Source: Pomacea canaliculata (taxonomy: Eukaryota; Mollusca; Gastropoda; Architaenioglossa; Ampullariidae). Taken from it: a stretch of 64,000 nt of DNA. A model generated the notes under the pieces. It saw only the letters and a program-made list of their open reading frames with translations, was not told where the DNA came from and ran no database searches. The DNA lies in NCBI RefSeq assembly GCF_003073045.1, contig NC_037594.1, positions 30,678,737 through 30,742,736 of the forward strand. The letters run 5' to 3'. Below are positions 1 through 12,650 of this stretch, one piece after another; position 1 is the stretch's first letter, and the number at the start of each line of letters is the position of its first letter. The position numbers were made by a program, and so were the translations under genes.

Positions 1-2870
1 TAAATATCGCACTAAAGTGATGTGAACTTTTAACCCTACACGCGGAGCAAGAGCACGCCCCTTCAAAAAGCCCTGACCTCACCCTTCACCGTGGTTGTGG
101 CAGATAGCTAGAAGTTCATTCACCACAGAAATTGTAATGTGCTTTTACACGGCAGGACCCAGTCTGTTCACACGAATACGGACAAAGGAGTGTGATTCAT
201 ACAAACACACTCAACAGAAGCCAGTCAATGCAAGTAGATCGAGCTTCATACTGATACATGTGTCACTGACAGTCCTCACATTATAAGAGTCTAAGAGAGA
301 TAACATTTCAGGCTGGTTCAATGGACTTTCGTCCATGCAGTACATCTACATTATTAGATATTGAACGCACTGACAGCTTCAAACATCAATGTTTTGTGGC
401 AGACTCATCGTAAACAGTAATCCAACATAAAATGGTAAATGGCTTCGTTTGCACAAATAACTCAAATTTCTCAATATTTATACATTTTTGTGAATAACTA
501 CTACCAGATGATGAAATTCTAATATATTACAAAATACATTACCATCAGCTGCGGTTGGTTTCTGTGTTGTTTTCTACACTTTCTGGGAGAGTAAAGTGTC
601 CAACAGTCAGAATAATGCCCTTGTTAGCAGTTGGGTGAGCGGCTTGTGGTGGCCGCTGTTTTATTCGGTCAGGTGATCTACAGACCCATTTCCCACCAGG
701 TGACACATGTGTGGGGGTGGGGTGACAGTTGGATAGGTAATATTAGAGGATTTAAAGAGACCTATCCAATTTCGTTGTGATACTTTGGCGGCAAAGACGC
801 ATTGTGATACACCTATAGTGGTGGTAAATATTTCTGGGTTTTAATACTGTTGTGTGTATGCAATAACTTTAAAGACATTTTTAAGTATCGGGTGCTACCA
901 AGATTTCTTTACACATTTTGGAATTCTGTTTCTACTCTGTCAATTTTAATTATTACATAAGTTTTCCCTGTTTATGCCGCAAGTTATGTTGATTGTTTCT
1001 TTATGAAATTACAAGATAAGAGAACCCCTCAAGTCTTAAAGCACGCGCTAGACACATCAACAAAAGATAACGAATGGAGGTGGAGGATTAAGACAATTCC
1101 ACATCCCGATCTTCTGCAAACTAACAGACGATATTTTTTCCCCTGCAACAGAGAAAAGCCATGGGAAGCTTTTCATAGCAGACGGGTATTTGCAACACAG
1201 AAGCACTCTGTCATTTCAGAAGAAAGGCCAGACAGTCTTGTACCTACTAACCCCTGATAAAAACCCGATCCAAGCTATAGGTCTCCTCGCGACCTCGGTA
1301 AGGGACCAATGAAAGGATTCCTATCTGTCCTAGATGTCTTATCAATGTTCCAAGCCGTTTCAGACACCTGTGTGTACAATACAATAAATTCCACAAGTTC
1401 TCACCCTCCTAACCCCGACTGCCTTCAATCTCGCACACGTGCCTATCTTCAAGCTTCATTCATGCTTTCTCTCCCTCTCACACACACACACCTACAATCT
1501 ATTGACGGGTACTGTACTGTATCTACACAGTGATTATTGCACATTTAAAGTAACGAACAATGGTGGCTCACAAGAAGTAACAACTGACCTTTGACATTTT
1601 AGTTTTTGTGTCAAAGGGTTGCGATTTCTTTGTAGGTGCTCTACAGAAATTCACTATCTCCATGAACGTAGATCCCCTGGACAGCTTGCAGACGATTTTT
1701 TTCACTTAACTGCTAGAACGAGGCTCGGGACCTCAGAACTTCCGGTTAAGCCTACATTGGTTTAGCGAAGGACTTTAATGGCTATGTCAGCAAAGTCTGC
1801 TAGAGTAACATCAATAAAGAAACACACAAAAGGCGGTTGATACTGCTGCTGGTAGAATGTAACTGCAAGTATCAAATCGTTCGGTGTAAATTTTTTTCCG
1901 CTTCCGCGAGCAGGAATATCGACAGATCAAGACAAGTGGCGAGCGGCTCTCATTCATGCTACAGGCCGCTAGATCAGACACAAGTTTCAATCTATTGAGA
2001 GCCAAGATTTGTTCAAGGCACTTGGAAGAAGAATGCATTAAAAAAGGCACTGATCTTATTTACCTCTTGCTCTTCTTTATCCTGTTCATGTTATAGTTCG
2101 CGACTACAAGGCGACAATTTTCACAGAGCCAAGGATTTGCCCATTAAAAAAAAAAAATTTAGTTATTAAAAATCGCGTCATTCATTAAATTACTTGAGAA
2201 GTGTATTGATTAAATATTCTTCATATTGTTTTTAAAAGCTCGCTGTAGATGAATAGGCGTAGAACAACGAAATACCCGATTTTATATAAAAGCGAGAGAC
2301 CGAGGTAAAGCATATATATGCGAACACTTCATGATTGTAGATCTAGAAGTTTAAATACGATTCATATATTATTTATTATTTCATACGAAAGATTTCCGAC
2401 TAGTGAAGCAAATACTTTTGTGTTCTAAATAGATACAAGTTTGGTTAAAAGTGCAAACAAGCAATACAGTTACGGTAATTATATTGTTGATATCAAACGT
2501 CTCATTAAATTCCATTTTCGCGCTGCTATTCCGGAAGTACGACCGGCCAGAGGCTCGCCGAGACTGACCGCGGATCACTTCGCAAGAGGCCGACAGTGAG
2601 TCTCGGCGTACAGACATCAGTCCACCTATCTACGTCCATGCTATCTCTGAATAGTCTGCAAATAACTGCAGATGTATTTGTATTATAAAAGTTCCTGTTG
2701 CAGCTGCCTAAGTGAAAGTGCATGTTATATATATTGTGAGGAATGAGATTAACGATGAAGTGATTTTACTCCTCCTTGCATTGTGCATGCAGGCATGCAG
2801 CCCAACTCCACACTAAGTACACAGGCCTACAAAGTAAAAAACAAGTTTAAAAAAAATTGCTTTACACCAG
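1..2870. other. Non-coding stretch, no gene seen
   Basis: Open frames here are short (under 90 codons) and none carries a domain or a convincing splice context. The stretch is mostly AT-rich. A GC-richer patch lies at about 2,515-2,620. No repeat array longer than homopolymer runs was found. Confidence 0.6.
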
Positions 2871-2985
2871 ATATAAACAGCCTCTGTTTCATCCTAACCC
2901 TAAGAGGATTCTCTGGGGAAGTTTGTCGATCAAGTATTACAAGAGAAAGGCGGCCAAACTGATGCAAGAGGAGGCCGAGGCTAAG
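2871..2985 (+). CDS. Putative internal coding exon, family unknown
   Basis: After a pyrimidine-containing acceptor ending in TTTACACCAG, 115 bases stay open and read YKQPLFHPNPKRILWG, then a lysine-rich helix ending LMQEEAEAK, then a GTCTGT donor. The first base completes a codon begun in an earlier exon (phase 2) and the exon ends on a full codon. Composition (aromatic start, KYYKRKAAK, then acidic residues) looks like a real cytoplasmic helix rather than random translation. I do not recognise the family. Its end phase fits the exon-like piece at 14,274, but no continuity is proven. It could also be a chance open frame. Confidence 0.4.
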
Positions 2986-5900
2986 GTCTGTGTACTGCCG
3001 AGCACAAAAGCCTGCACGTGTGCATCATGTGTGTGTTTGTGCAGCTTGAGAGCATCTGACAAAAAGCATCACAAACAATTGCAACATTTGGGTGAAAACA
3101 GACAGGAAGACAAGGTTTCTTACCCAGATATCGTACATGATATTTTGTGATGCGGCCTGCTGATCATGGGGAAGAAAACATGGAACAAATCTCTTGACAT
3201 TCAAAGACGTCCACCTCAACCAGCGGCGATGCACGCGGCTCACCCGCCTGCAGCTGTCTAGCTGTGGCTGACGACGGTGACCATGGTGTTTACACCGCTG
3301 TTTATCCGTGTAGAAAAGGCTTTCACTTCAGGACACTCGGGCTGAGAGCGACCGAGCACTTGCTGCGAGAGCAAAGGAGCTTTTCCGACCCTCCCTCTGT
3401 TGTCAAATGTACAGCTGGGACGAGAGGCGGACAGAGTAAGCTATGTGACCCGGTTACCGTAGTCCCTCGAGAGAGCATTCCCACAAACTCTCAAAAGTTT
3501 CACAAAATGTTGACAGATTGTAGGATAACTGGCAAATATACTCGTCTCTATCATTCCGCAAAAACGAACATAGACAGGCAGGTGGGTGGGTATCTAAGTC
3601 ACTTCATGGGGAACAGTAAGATCTGACATGTAAAAACATTTTATTTTTTACATATATATGCTATAAACGCTTTGAAAGGATCAAAACCGAATACGACTCA
3701 TTGTACCCTGACAGGCACATTGTGAACAAATGTTCATTAACAAAATGTTGATTAAATACAAGGCAATCTCAGTTGTCATGGTAGTTAATTATTGTATAAC
3801 ACGTTAGTGATATTCCTCCTCGTGCCGCTCTAGAAGAGTTTAAACTGCTGTAGGGTCGGATCTCGATCGTGTTGGGAAACAAAAGCAATTATCTTCTATA
3901 TCATCAAGATTTCAAACAAATATCGAAGAGTTGGTAAAGACAACACAACGCATATATATATCTAAAAGAGCATTAATTACCTCCCCTGCCCGTCACTTTT
4001 TCGTTCACACACTTCAAAACTCTCATTCTTAAAATCCATTAATTGACACTACGGCCAGAAAAGTATAGTTGACACTAACATGCTGTGTTGGTCATACTTC
4101 TCACATTTGTGTACGATCGGTTATCCTCACGAAAAACAGATGATACTATAATGATCGACATTCACGCTCTCCTGAACAGAAAACAACAAACAAACAAAAA
4201 ATCACTGTTGTCGGAAAAAGACTTTCGTGCTTTTAGTTTTTTTTTAAATTCACAAAGAACTGTACAAGAGCTCTTCTTACACGTTTGAAACTGCGAAATA
4301 AATAAATTATATAGTTCCATCTGTGAGGGTGTCGTGGGAAGGGCTAGGACTAGGGCTGCTGGCGGTGTTTGCAGAGATTCACCGAGCATCAGGTGGAGGT
4401 GAGTCCTCTTGAGTTTCCTATTCACGCAAACATTCTACACGCAGGCCCCGACCTCCTGCTGTCACCACTGGAAACATTTCACAAGTAAGCCGTGTGTAGA
4501 CTGAATGGACTCCACTGATTAATTACTGAGTATTTCAGGAGAGAAGACACGTACGACTTTGATGGGGCTGACAGACAAAGCTGATTGCTATACTCCATTG
4601 ATTATCTTTCGGAAGTATCTTTCTTCGTGTGCTCATGTGGTTTTTATTTTTTAATTCAGTTTTGTCATGAGTTCATGAAAATAAACAATTGTGGATATTT
4701 TATTATTATAAGTATTCTGCTTCTTCTGACATTTTGCATTTTGCACTTTTCTTCTATTGCCGTTTGTTTTACTAAAAAGGTACTAAAAATTTACAAATAT
4801 ATATTCCATGTCGTGCACTTTTTGTAGCTTGAAATAATAAGTTGTGAAATTGCAATTCTTACAAAATTTGTTGCAGCCTACAACAGTCACTATAAGTGTA
4901 ATTGTGAATTTGATAATCTAAATTGGAAAACACTTTTCTCGCTATTACAAAACTACCCTTGATTCTCAGTTAAGATGGTTCCAGATAAAACTACTGCACA
5001 GGACACTCCCAACACAGAATGAGGCAAATCTTGAAATTGTGTGGAATTTATGTTTGATATTTGTGTGGAAAAATTATTTCAGACAACTTCATGGACGGGA
5101 CAGTTCGTGTACATAGATTTTAAAGAAGATCGACACATAACACAATTTGGGATCACCTTTTGGAGAATTGCTATTTATACAAAACCCAGTTTCACTTCCC
5201 TGAACTATGACAGCTGCAGTCGGTGGACAGATGGTTGTCTACTGTACAAGGTGATGAAAAGACGAGATTGACAAAGAACTGAGTGAACAGGTCAAGGGAC
5301 AAAAGTGCATCTTTGTGTGCATAATACAACACCTGGCATGTCGCTGAATGCAGTGTTGTGCACATGACAGGAGTGAACACAGCACTAGACACAGGACTGT
5401 GTGGGGCAATACATGATGTGCACTGTAACAGCTAAGATCAATATTGACTGCAGTGTGTGGCGAGGGGGAGGCAGACGTTGGTACAGCGGCCTTTCTGTCA
5501 GGTCTCACTAATGTACACTTACTTCAAAAACAACCCAACAGCAAACAAACCACGGTGTACCCGACACAATGCTCCTGTCCTTGCCACCGAGAAAAGTGAG
5601 CAAAAAGCGGTCAGGCGGGTAGAGGCCATTCTCCTCACATAATGGAGCTTCACTCACACAGCAGGGTTCAATCCTCAGTGCAACATGCGGAAACAACACG
5701 GATAGACAGACAGTCTCGCTTTTAAAAACCACTGGAGCGAGAGAAGAGAGGTCGATAGTACGATGACCCAGTGAGTGATTTTAATTAGGTCTGTGGTGTG
5801 TGGTTTCCAATGTGGCCCCTTGTCAGCAGCATGGCAGGTGAATGTGTATTGACCTGCCTGCACACAACAACATGTTTCCTCAACCAAAGTTTTCCTCCCT

Positions 5901-6797
5901 TTTGACCTGCGCTTTTCGCTGACCTCTTTCCCTCCGGCGTAAACACACTTCAGACCGGACACTACCTTGGTACCACGAACCACTCTAGTTTCTATCGCAC
6001 AGTTTGTTTCCTTTTGCTTGTACACATGCATTTGTGTGTGTTGACAGGTCTATGTACAGAAAACTGCATGTGAATGTCGGTAAGTAGACAAACAGGAACA
6101 TATTCATAAATAGAGCTTACATGTGTGTCAAGCGTGTCAAATAACACCTCTCGTCCCACCTCACACATAACTGACGGTCAACAACCGTATCCACTGCCCA
6201 GTGTAGAGCACAAAACATGCAAACTGTCCAATTTAATTGGAGGAAGAAAGTGTAAACCGTAGAGGGAGGGTCAGGAAAGTCCTACACTGGAGATAAAAGA
6301 TTATTTTTAAAACAGAAGATGATATGTGGCAGTGTTGATGGTGTGTCTATAAACCTGGGGAATAAATACATTTTTCGCCAAAAGCGCAATTCTCAGAAAG
6401 AGAATGACAGATCGGACAGAGAGGAAAGTGCATGATAATTTGTAAGATACAGTAGCAAGATGGCAAGATAAGACCACCACAAGCAGTGATGCTACATGAA
6501 CGTTAAGATGGCGGCCAGGCTGCTGTAGGAGGAGACTATTGATTCTCCCCCAAACACCACAACACCTCTCCTCCTGAGGCTGGAATTATTCCTTGCAAGG
6601 ACTAAGCCAGAGGCTCTGCGAGCTTTCCTCGCCATCACTGCAGTTCCCAGAAATTAGCCATGCAAGTGCCGGAAAAAATGTTGTTTTGGTCACACTACTG
6701 TCATTTTATTCTAATCTCTTCACAGTATTTGTCCTGCTCTGTCTGTAACTGCCGTGATATATATATATAGCCCTAGTTGCTGGCACGGCATGAAACT
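2986..6797. other. Non-coding stretch, no gene seen
   Basis: A 120-codon open frame at 3,264-3,626 lies in a slightly GC-richer patch. It shows no domain, splice signals or biased codon use, so it is not called. The remainder is AT-rich with scattered short open frames on both strands. Confidence 0.55.
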
Positions 6798-6854
6798 CAA
6801 ACAAACAAACAAACAAACAAACAAACAAACAAACAAACAAACAAACAAACAAAC
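6798..6854. repeat. (CAAA)n microsatellite
   Basis: About 14 uninterrupted copies of the 4-base unit CAAA. This is a simple sequence repeat with no gene around it. It creates an artificial open frame rich in KQTN repeats, which should not be annotated. Confidence 0.97.
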
Positions 6855-7269
6855 TGATCTGTCTATTCGGGTTGGCGCAAGATCACCTCTATTCTCCATA
6901 CTTTGTCAATCCAGAATGCAAAAATTCTCAATTATTCTTTCGTTCTATCCATATTATACTGGAACTCTCTTCTCGCTCACTGTCCACAATACTTAATTAA
7001 CAATATTCTCGGTTCTTTCATTGCAGTTAAGAAAGTCATGGCAGACTTTGTCGTTGCTCTGTTGAATGAAATCTTCTGTATACACCAAGATGTTGATCAA
7101 GTACAGCTAAACTCTACAGGCCAACAGCAGCAGGTCCATCTGTCTGCCCTGTCCATCTATAAAGGACATTAAAAACACTAGATAACAATAACATGCTGAC
7201 ACCAAAACACACTTAGTCCCTGAGCCACAAGGGAAAGAAGACACTGGTTATGAAAGTTGGAGGGTGACA

Positions 7270-7560
7270 TTAAGTGTAAAAAATATTACCAATCCGAACA
7301 TGCTTCACCATTTCTGCACACTCTTCGCTGGCTTATCAAAGCAAGAATTGACTACAACCTGTCAGCTCTCTGCCATAAATTCTTTACCAACTCCCCTCCT
7401 GTCTCCTTTTCATCTCCTGTCTGTTTATACCTCCGCTCCTCATCCGACTCTCGCATTCTCTTCCTCCTTCAAAGACATACGTGGACAGAGCATATTCTCC
7501 TTCTGCGCTTTTAAACAGTGGATCTCTCCTCCATGCCATGAGAAAATAAAATATTTCCCA
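7270..7560 (+). mobile_element. CR1/L2-like non-LTR retrotransposon relic (RT C-terminus)
   Basis: One frame reads HTLRWLIKARIDYNLSALCH and then LRSSSDSRI. This matches the conserved 'LHWLPIKARIDYK' block and the following serine/arginine stretch at the C-terminal end of CR1/L2-type reverse transcriptases. At about 7,450 the similarity moves to the neighbouring frame, where it reads GQSIFSFCAFKQW, the counterpart of the family's 'GERSFSYCAPKLWNSLP' ending. The fragment is 5'-truncated and frameshifted, so it is a dead copy. The family assignment rests on recalled motif pattern; the exact clade is uncertain. Confidence 0.75.
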
Positions 7561-8869
7561 AAAGAAAATAAACTTTGTGTCGGAAAGTGTAAGCCCTTAG
7601 GTGAAGCATGTGTGCCAGTGACATATAACACAGACCAAAATATCCTGACCTCGATGGTCTGAATTCATTGTAAATAACTCCGACAGGAGTGGAGTGGATT
7701 CCCTCTTCCCCGTGAACAGCAGTGACATCTCTGTCTCTACCCATTGTCTCTGGTCCATTCTGACCTAACTGTAGCAACGCTCCTGCAAAGCAGATGGTCG
7801 ACCAATAGGCTTATAATTCTTTGTTATTAATTATACATTTATTATCATTATAGTTTTCCTTCCACCCATCCTCAAGTACATTTCTCTGACTACTGGGATT
7901 ATTTGCTTGCTGGTGAAAGGCCTGCTTTATCTCTGTTGCTCGGGGTGACCTGGGAGCCTGCAGTTGCTCTGTGTGGATGTAACCCACAATGTAAGTAAAT
8001 CTGTTATGGTCAATGACCCAGATATTGACAAGAAAATTGGGTCACCTAGGTGAGGAACTACCTGAAGACAATTTGCTCTTTCATTAGGCTGTTCATCTGT
8101 TTATTCCTCGTAGTTCCTGCTACCTGATGAACATTTCCACGATTTTGCACGGATAAGAGTTGCTTGCTTTACTGAGAAACAAACTTGGGAACAGGTGGTG
8201 ATGATAGTAGTCGTAGCTGTTAATATTGTTGTTGTCCGCGAACACTTGAAGAATACAGAATGGAATCGACACTTTCTACATAGATGTTACTGTATTTGAA
8301 CAGAAATAGACAGGATTTTGAGAATCAAGTTTCTTATTTTTTTTCGAAGACCATGCCCAGTTTGATAGCAGCCATTCTGCGAGTACACCCTGAATAACCT
8401 GTATTTCGTATTAGGCAGGTTTACGAATAATCCAAGTTGTGTAGACCTAAACATTTTTTAAAAGCTAAGAACACATGCAAGAAGACATTTTTACATTTAA
8501 AATCTGCTACACTTGTAATCTACGCTTTTAAGTATTCTTTTAACTCTATTTTCGAATTTAAAATACTATAAGGCTGAAGAATAAAAAGAAACTCCAAAGA
8601 TCGTGCAGGATAATCACTGAATTTTTTAATTTTGATTTGCAGCAACATTCAACACTGAAACATAAAAATTTCTGAACTCTACTTTTTACAGAAAACATGC
8701 GCACTGACATTAAGGCAACAGCCTTCATCAACAGATGCCCAACAAATATCACTATCGGTAAATTTTATTAAAAACTAACTTCAATTTTCCAGGGATTTAA
8801 CTTCAGTTCACAAAATGCAATACTGAACAAATGGAAAACATCATGTAACAGTATTTAAGTTCTGCTCTC

Positions 8870-11395
8870 CCCGAGATGAGGTCCTCTAACTCATCTTGAC
8901 GAGCCAGGGGACGAGAGAGGATGGCTTCTGGCCAACGATGCAATAATCGTCCATTCCACAGTAAACATCTTGCAATGGAATGCAGTAAAAATGGGAAAAC
9001 TGAGTTAGAACATCAAAATAACATTAACATCTGTTACATACGGAAAACTCATTTACAAGAAGGAAAATCAAAATTCGTGAGGATAGCAGACATTTAGAGG
9101 TGAACGACAAGGGAGCAAGAAGGTGCATTGATATTAGTCAAAATCATCCAGTGAGTCTGAGGTGTATGGAAGAAACTAATAACATCCAAATTAAGAAAAA
9201 TTACAAAAGACATGAATATAAATGTTATTAACCACTTTTGCTCCAACGACAAAATGTTGTCACTAGGCACAATCCAGGCCGGGCGGCTGCTTTCTCATCG
9301 TTGGTGACTTCAACAGACAGTCACAGAGCTAAGGATCCAACACCATAGATAAAAGTGGACACAATATTAAACCATGGGAAAAGGAATATCTCATCATTCT
9401 CACCATGTCAATGAAAGCGATGGATCAGCCGACTTTCTACTCGCCAAACAAGAATCTCATCAGATTTTGCACAGATAATATATCAGGACCATCAGCTGAA
9501 TGTTCGCTGCAAATACATTTCACAAGACTATGCAAACAAAAGCAACATGAGCATTACAATAAGCTGCTAAAGGAAATCAGGAAGGAAGGAAAACATCAGT
9601 CCAACCTCACGAATCGATGATACAAGACACTACAATAGAAGACCTAAAGAAAGCAATCAAACAAAGAGAGGAAATCCCAAAGGCCATAAAAAGCACAAAC
9701 GAGATATTGGAGGATATTATGCAACATTCCACAAACTGTAGATGGGAAAGAGGCATGTGTCACAAATCTGGAAAGTAGAAACCTCAATTCTAAATAAAAC
9801 CAAGAGCAGATAAAAATCTGAAACTTCTCACCCAGCCAGTTTCAGTGTGTGTGTGTGTAAAACCATGGAGTGCATCATTAACCACAAATTGCACTGGTGC
9901 CTGGACTGAGAGAATTATTGCCTCACAGCAATCAGGCTTAAAGGGCAGGAGATCAGACAAGACATTTGCACAGGGCATTGAGGATGGTTTTCAAGCCATA
10001 AAATTACTTTTACTCTTTAAAGATCTACACAAAAGAATTTGTGTCCAAATATGTGTGGGTGGAGGGTGGGGCGAGGAATAATGACTGCTGACCTTGCTTT
10101 ACAGTGTTCAGAAGAACAACACATCATGAATGCACAGGCAAATACACTTCATATCATGAGAAATCTGACAAGAACGAAATAGGATGCCAATGAGCAGATC
10201 CCAAAATCCATGTATCGAGAAACAATAAGTCCACACTCAGAATATGCATTAAGGTCGTGGCTGACAGCAGCCAGGTCACGCAAAGATGTTCAGCTGCAAT
10301 CAGTGAGAATCATCACTAGTGTCATGAGAACATCAACAGCGAAGATGAAACAAACAACTGTTATCACCCCACTGGGTAAGAGAACAGAATTTAAAGCACT
10401 CATGCATACAAATACATGTGAAAATCCTCCCATAAGCACCAGACACAAAGAATTCTCCTTGTAAAGGAGACAATCAACCACAGAAAGCATGAAGCGGAAC
10501 TTCCAGAAAATGTCAGGACCCAGAATGCCTTGTTTATCTTGCTCCATGGGAAGAACGAAAGCTATATCTATATGTGCATACATTTCCCACCTGAAGAAAA
10601 AAGAATAATCCAACGACATAGAGAAGAAATTACTCACAATGTTAATAATAAAGGACAGATGTCCTCAATAAGCTGAGATAGGAGCAGACACAGATGGATC
10701 ATCCACAGCGGCAAGTGGGAGAGGTGCAGCAGGTCTTTGCATCGAATATTCAGATGGGCAGAGACAGCAACACTGCCAAATAGACCCCTAGACACTAGAA
10801 TCACTGGCTCTTACTACACGGCTAAAGTAGAAGTCATCATCGACGTAGCAAACATAATCCGAAACAATGCGAACAGCCAAGTTATTTTTTAACAGATGCA
10901 TTTTCTGCAACAAGTGTAGCCAAGAGTACAGAGCGTAAATCATTAAAAAAAAAAAAGCTTCAACTGCTGCCAATCGCAGTGGGTTAGTGGATCCCCTCAC
11001 ACTGTGGAACAGTTGGCAATGAGAAAGCAGATGAGCTGCCAAATCAGGATGCTCAAAAGCAGCGCAACAAGACAGTAGGATTTGTATGACGGTTATAAAG
11101 ACAATAATAAAATCCATCTACAGACCCTCATGAACACATGGCAATTACCAGCAGGTGACCAGACAGGAGCAGTTGACCATATTTAAAATAAGAACTGGGC
11201 ACAATTTGATGACTAAATCATCAAATGAACAGAAAAATTCCATCTCTTGCCACCCGAACATTGCTGAAGTGCTGAAGTGTGAACCAGACTCCAGATCATT
11301 CAAGATGGCAAAAGTTTTAAAACTGTGCGTATGGAGTTAGCTCGTCCCCTTTCAGTGTAAATTGTATATCATCATCATCATCATCATCATCGCAC
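8870..11395 (+). mobile_element. Decayed non-LTR retrotransposon with endonuclease, RT and RNase H remnants
   Basis: The remnants lie in the expected order on one strand. An endonuclease N-terminus reads ILQWNA (about 8,970), followed by FLIVGDFN (about 9,281-9,305) and PTFYSPN (about 9,429). An RT C-terminal thumb block follows, with SPHSEYALRSWLTAA and RIITSVMRTS (10,229-10,330). An RNase H block then reads WIPSHCGTVGNEKADEL (about 10,990-11,040). The terminal block reads EQLTIFKIRTGHNLM (about 11,167-11,210). Stops and frameshifts break every domain, and most of the central RT palm is missing or unreadable. An ATC microsatellite ends the element. RNase H downstream of RT fits the I/Jockey-type non-LTR group. 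The copy is inactive. Confidence 0.8.
11368..11391. repeat. (ATC)8 tail microsatellite
   Basis: Eight ATC units directly follow the last recognisable part of the decayed retrotransposon. A short tandem tail is typical of several non-LTR families, so this probably marks the element's 3' terminus. Confidence 0.85.
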
Positions 11396-11690
11396 TTTCT
11401 CCAACCATCAAATGTGGGATTAAAGCGCTTTACTAAAAAGCAAAACACACAGACATAACAATAATGGATGCTGGTCTCAAAAACAATCACCGAGAAATAG
11501 CCGAATTCTAGTAGTAAGATCATCAGGTTAGTTTTGCAACCATGAGAAATAGACAGATTCTTTTCAAATATTTTCGGACTGAAATACTGGAGCCAACCAT
11601 CAGCATGTTGGACTAGTCATACACTGTTCACAAGCGCCGGCCTACGACTGTAGAGTTGTGGAGGCCAGTGAGACACACATGTCCGCCAGG

Positions 11691-11930
11691 TGTATACAAG
11701 AGACATATGTGACCCCTAGCTGTATACACAAGATAGATGTGACTAGTAGCTCTACACACAAGATACAGGCGACCTCTAGCTCTATACACAAGATATATGT
11801 TACTATTAGCTCTATGCACAAGATATATGTGACCGGTAGCTCTATATACAAGATATGTGTGACCACTAGCTCTATACACAAGACACAGGCGACCTCTAGC
11901 TGTATACACAAGATATATGTGACCGGTAGC
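11691..11930. repeat. 30-bp minisatellite, 8 copies
   Basis: Eight head-to-tail 30-base units start at 11,691, 11,721, 11,751, 11,781, 11,811, 11,841, 11,871 and 11,901. The core is TATACACAAGATATATGTGA, ending in a variable dinucleotide plus AGC. Because the unit is a multiple of three and has few stops, three overlapping frames stay open across the array: plus 11,658-11,990 and minus 11,628-11,984 and 11,642-11,977. The minus frames give 10-residue repeats around YLVYRA. I read this as a non-coding minisatellite with incidental open frames. It starts about 300 bases after the retrotransposon tail. Confidence 0.95.
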
Positions 11931-12437
11931 TGCGGCAGATCGCCAAGAAGTAGCCACGCAGCAGGTGAGAACACCAACCATCACTCATAGCACGCATGAA
12001 TGCCCACAGCAATGTGAGAAAGCAGCCTCGTGTTGTAGCTGCTTGGTTAATACAACTTGTCTCTGTACATAAAACAACTCGCGATGTAAGTTTTCTACAT
12101 CAAAGCTTTTAACAGCCACCAGCAGTCGTGTTGGCCAGTGCTGAGCTAGATTGATTGTGGTTGTCTCTTTGTGACCTTTGTCTATTCCTGTATATAGGTG
12201 AGAGACAGGCCATAGTGTCACACTGTGAGAGACCATGCAATGAGTTTCCAAGACCAGGCCCCCAACTGTAAAACTAACGGCCTACAAAGAAAGAAAAACA
12301 AATGGAGCCTGGACTCTACTTGTGCGCAGTACCTTGGCGCAGGTGTACTTCTGTCAGCACCGGCATTCTTCTCAAGCTTCGTGTTTGTGTGAAGTTTGGG
12401 CGGCAGCCTGAGACTGATGTGGAATGAGTAGAGAGCT

Positions 12438-12650
12438 GAAAGCTATGTAGCCATAGGTAACATAGTGTCAGTGTGTGGAGCTCGGGCTGCCATCGTGGTT
12501 ACACCTCTAAAAGCTATATAGCCATAGGTAACATAGTGTTAGCGTGTGGAGCTCGGGCTGCCATGGTGGTTACACCTCTAAAAGCTATATAGCCACAGGT
12601 AACATAGTGTTAGTGTGTGGAACTATGGCTGCCATCGTGGTTACACCTAC
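12438..12650. repeat. 71-bp tandem repeat, 3 copies
   Basis: Three near-identical 71-base units occupy 12,438-12,508, 12,509-12,579 and 12,580-12,650. Each starts with AAAGCTAT and ends with GGTTACACCT. The first two differ at only a few positions and the third is more diverged. No open frame runs through the array. Confidence 0.95.

Noticed and set aside
3264-3626. 120-codon open frame beginning MADDGDHG
   Set aside because: No domain, no splice context, and located in a GC-richer patch where long frames arise by chance; poor composition for a folded protein.
5041-5271. Frame with FVYIDFKED, reminiscent of an RT 'IDFKKAFD' block
   Set aside because: Similarity stops after a few residues and the following sequence does not match any RT motif order.
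7264-7662. 132-codon frame as a gene
   Set aside because: Explained by the CR1/L2-like RT relic: the family similarity switches frames in the middle.
11628-11984. 118-codon repeat protein on the minus strand
   Set aside because: Arises from the 30-bp minisatellite, whose unit length keeps several frames open at once; no start context or splice support.
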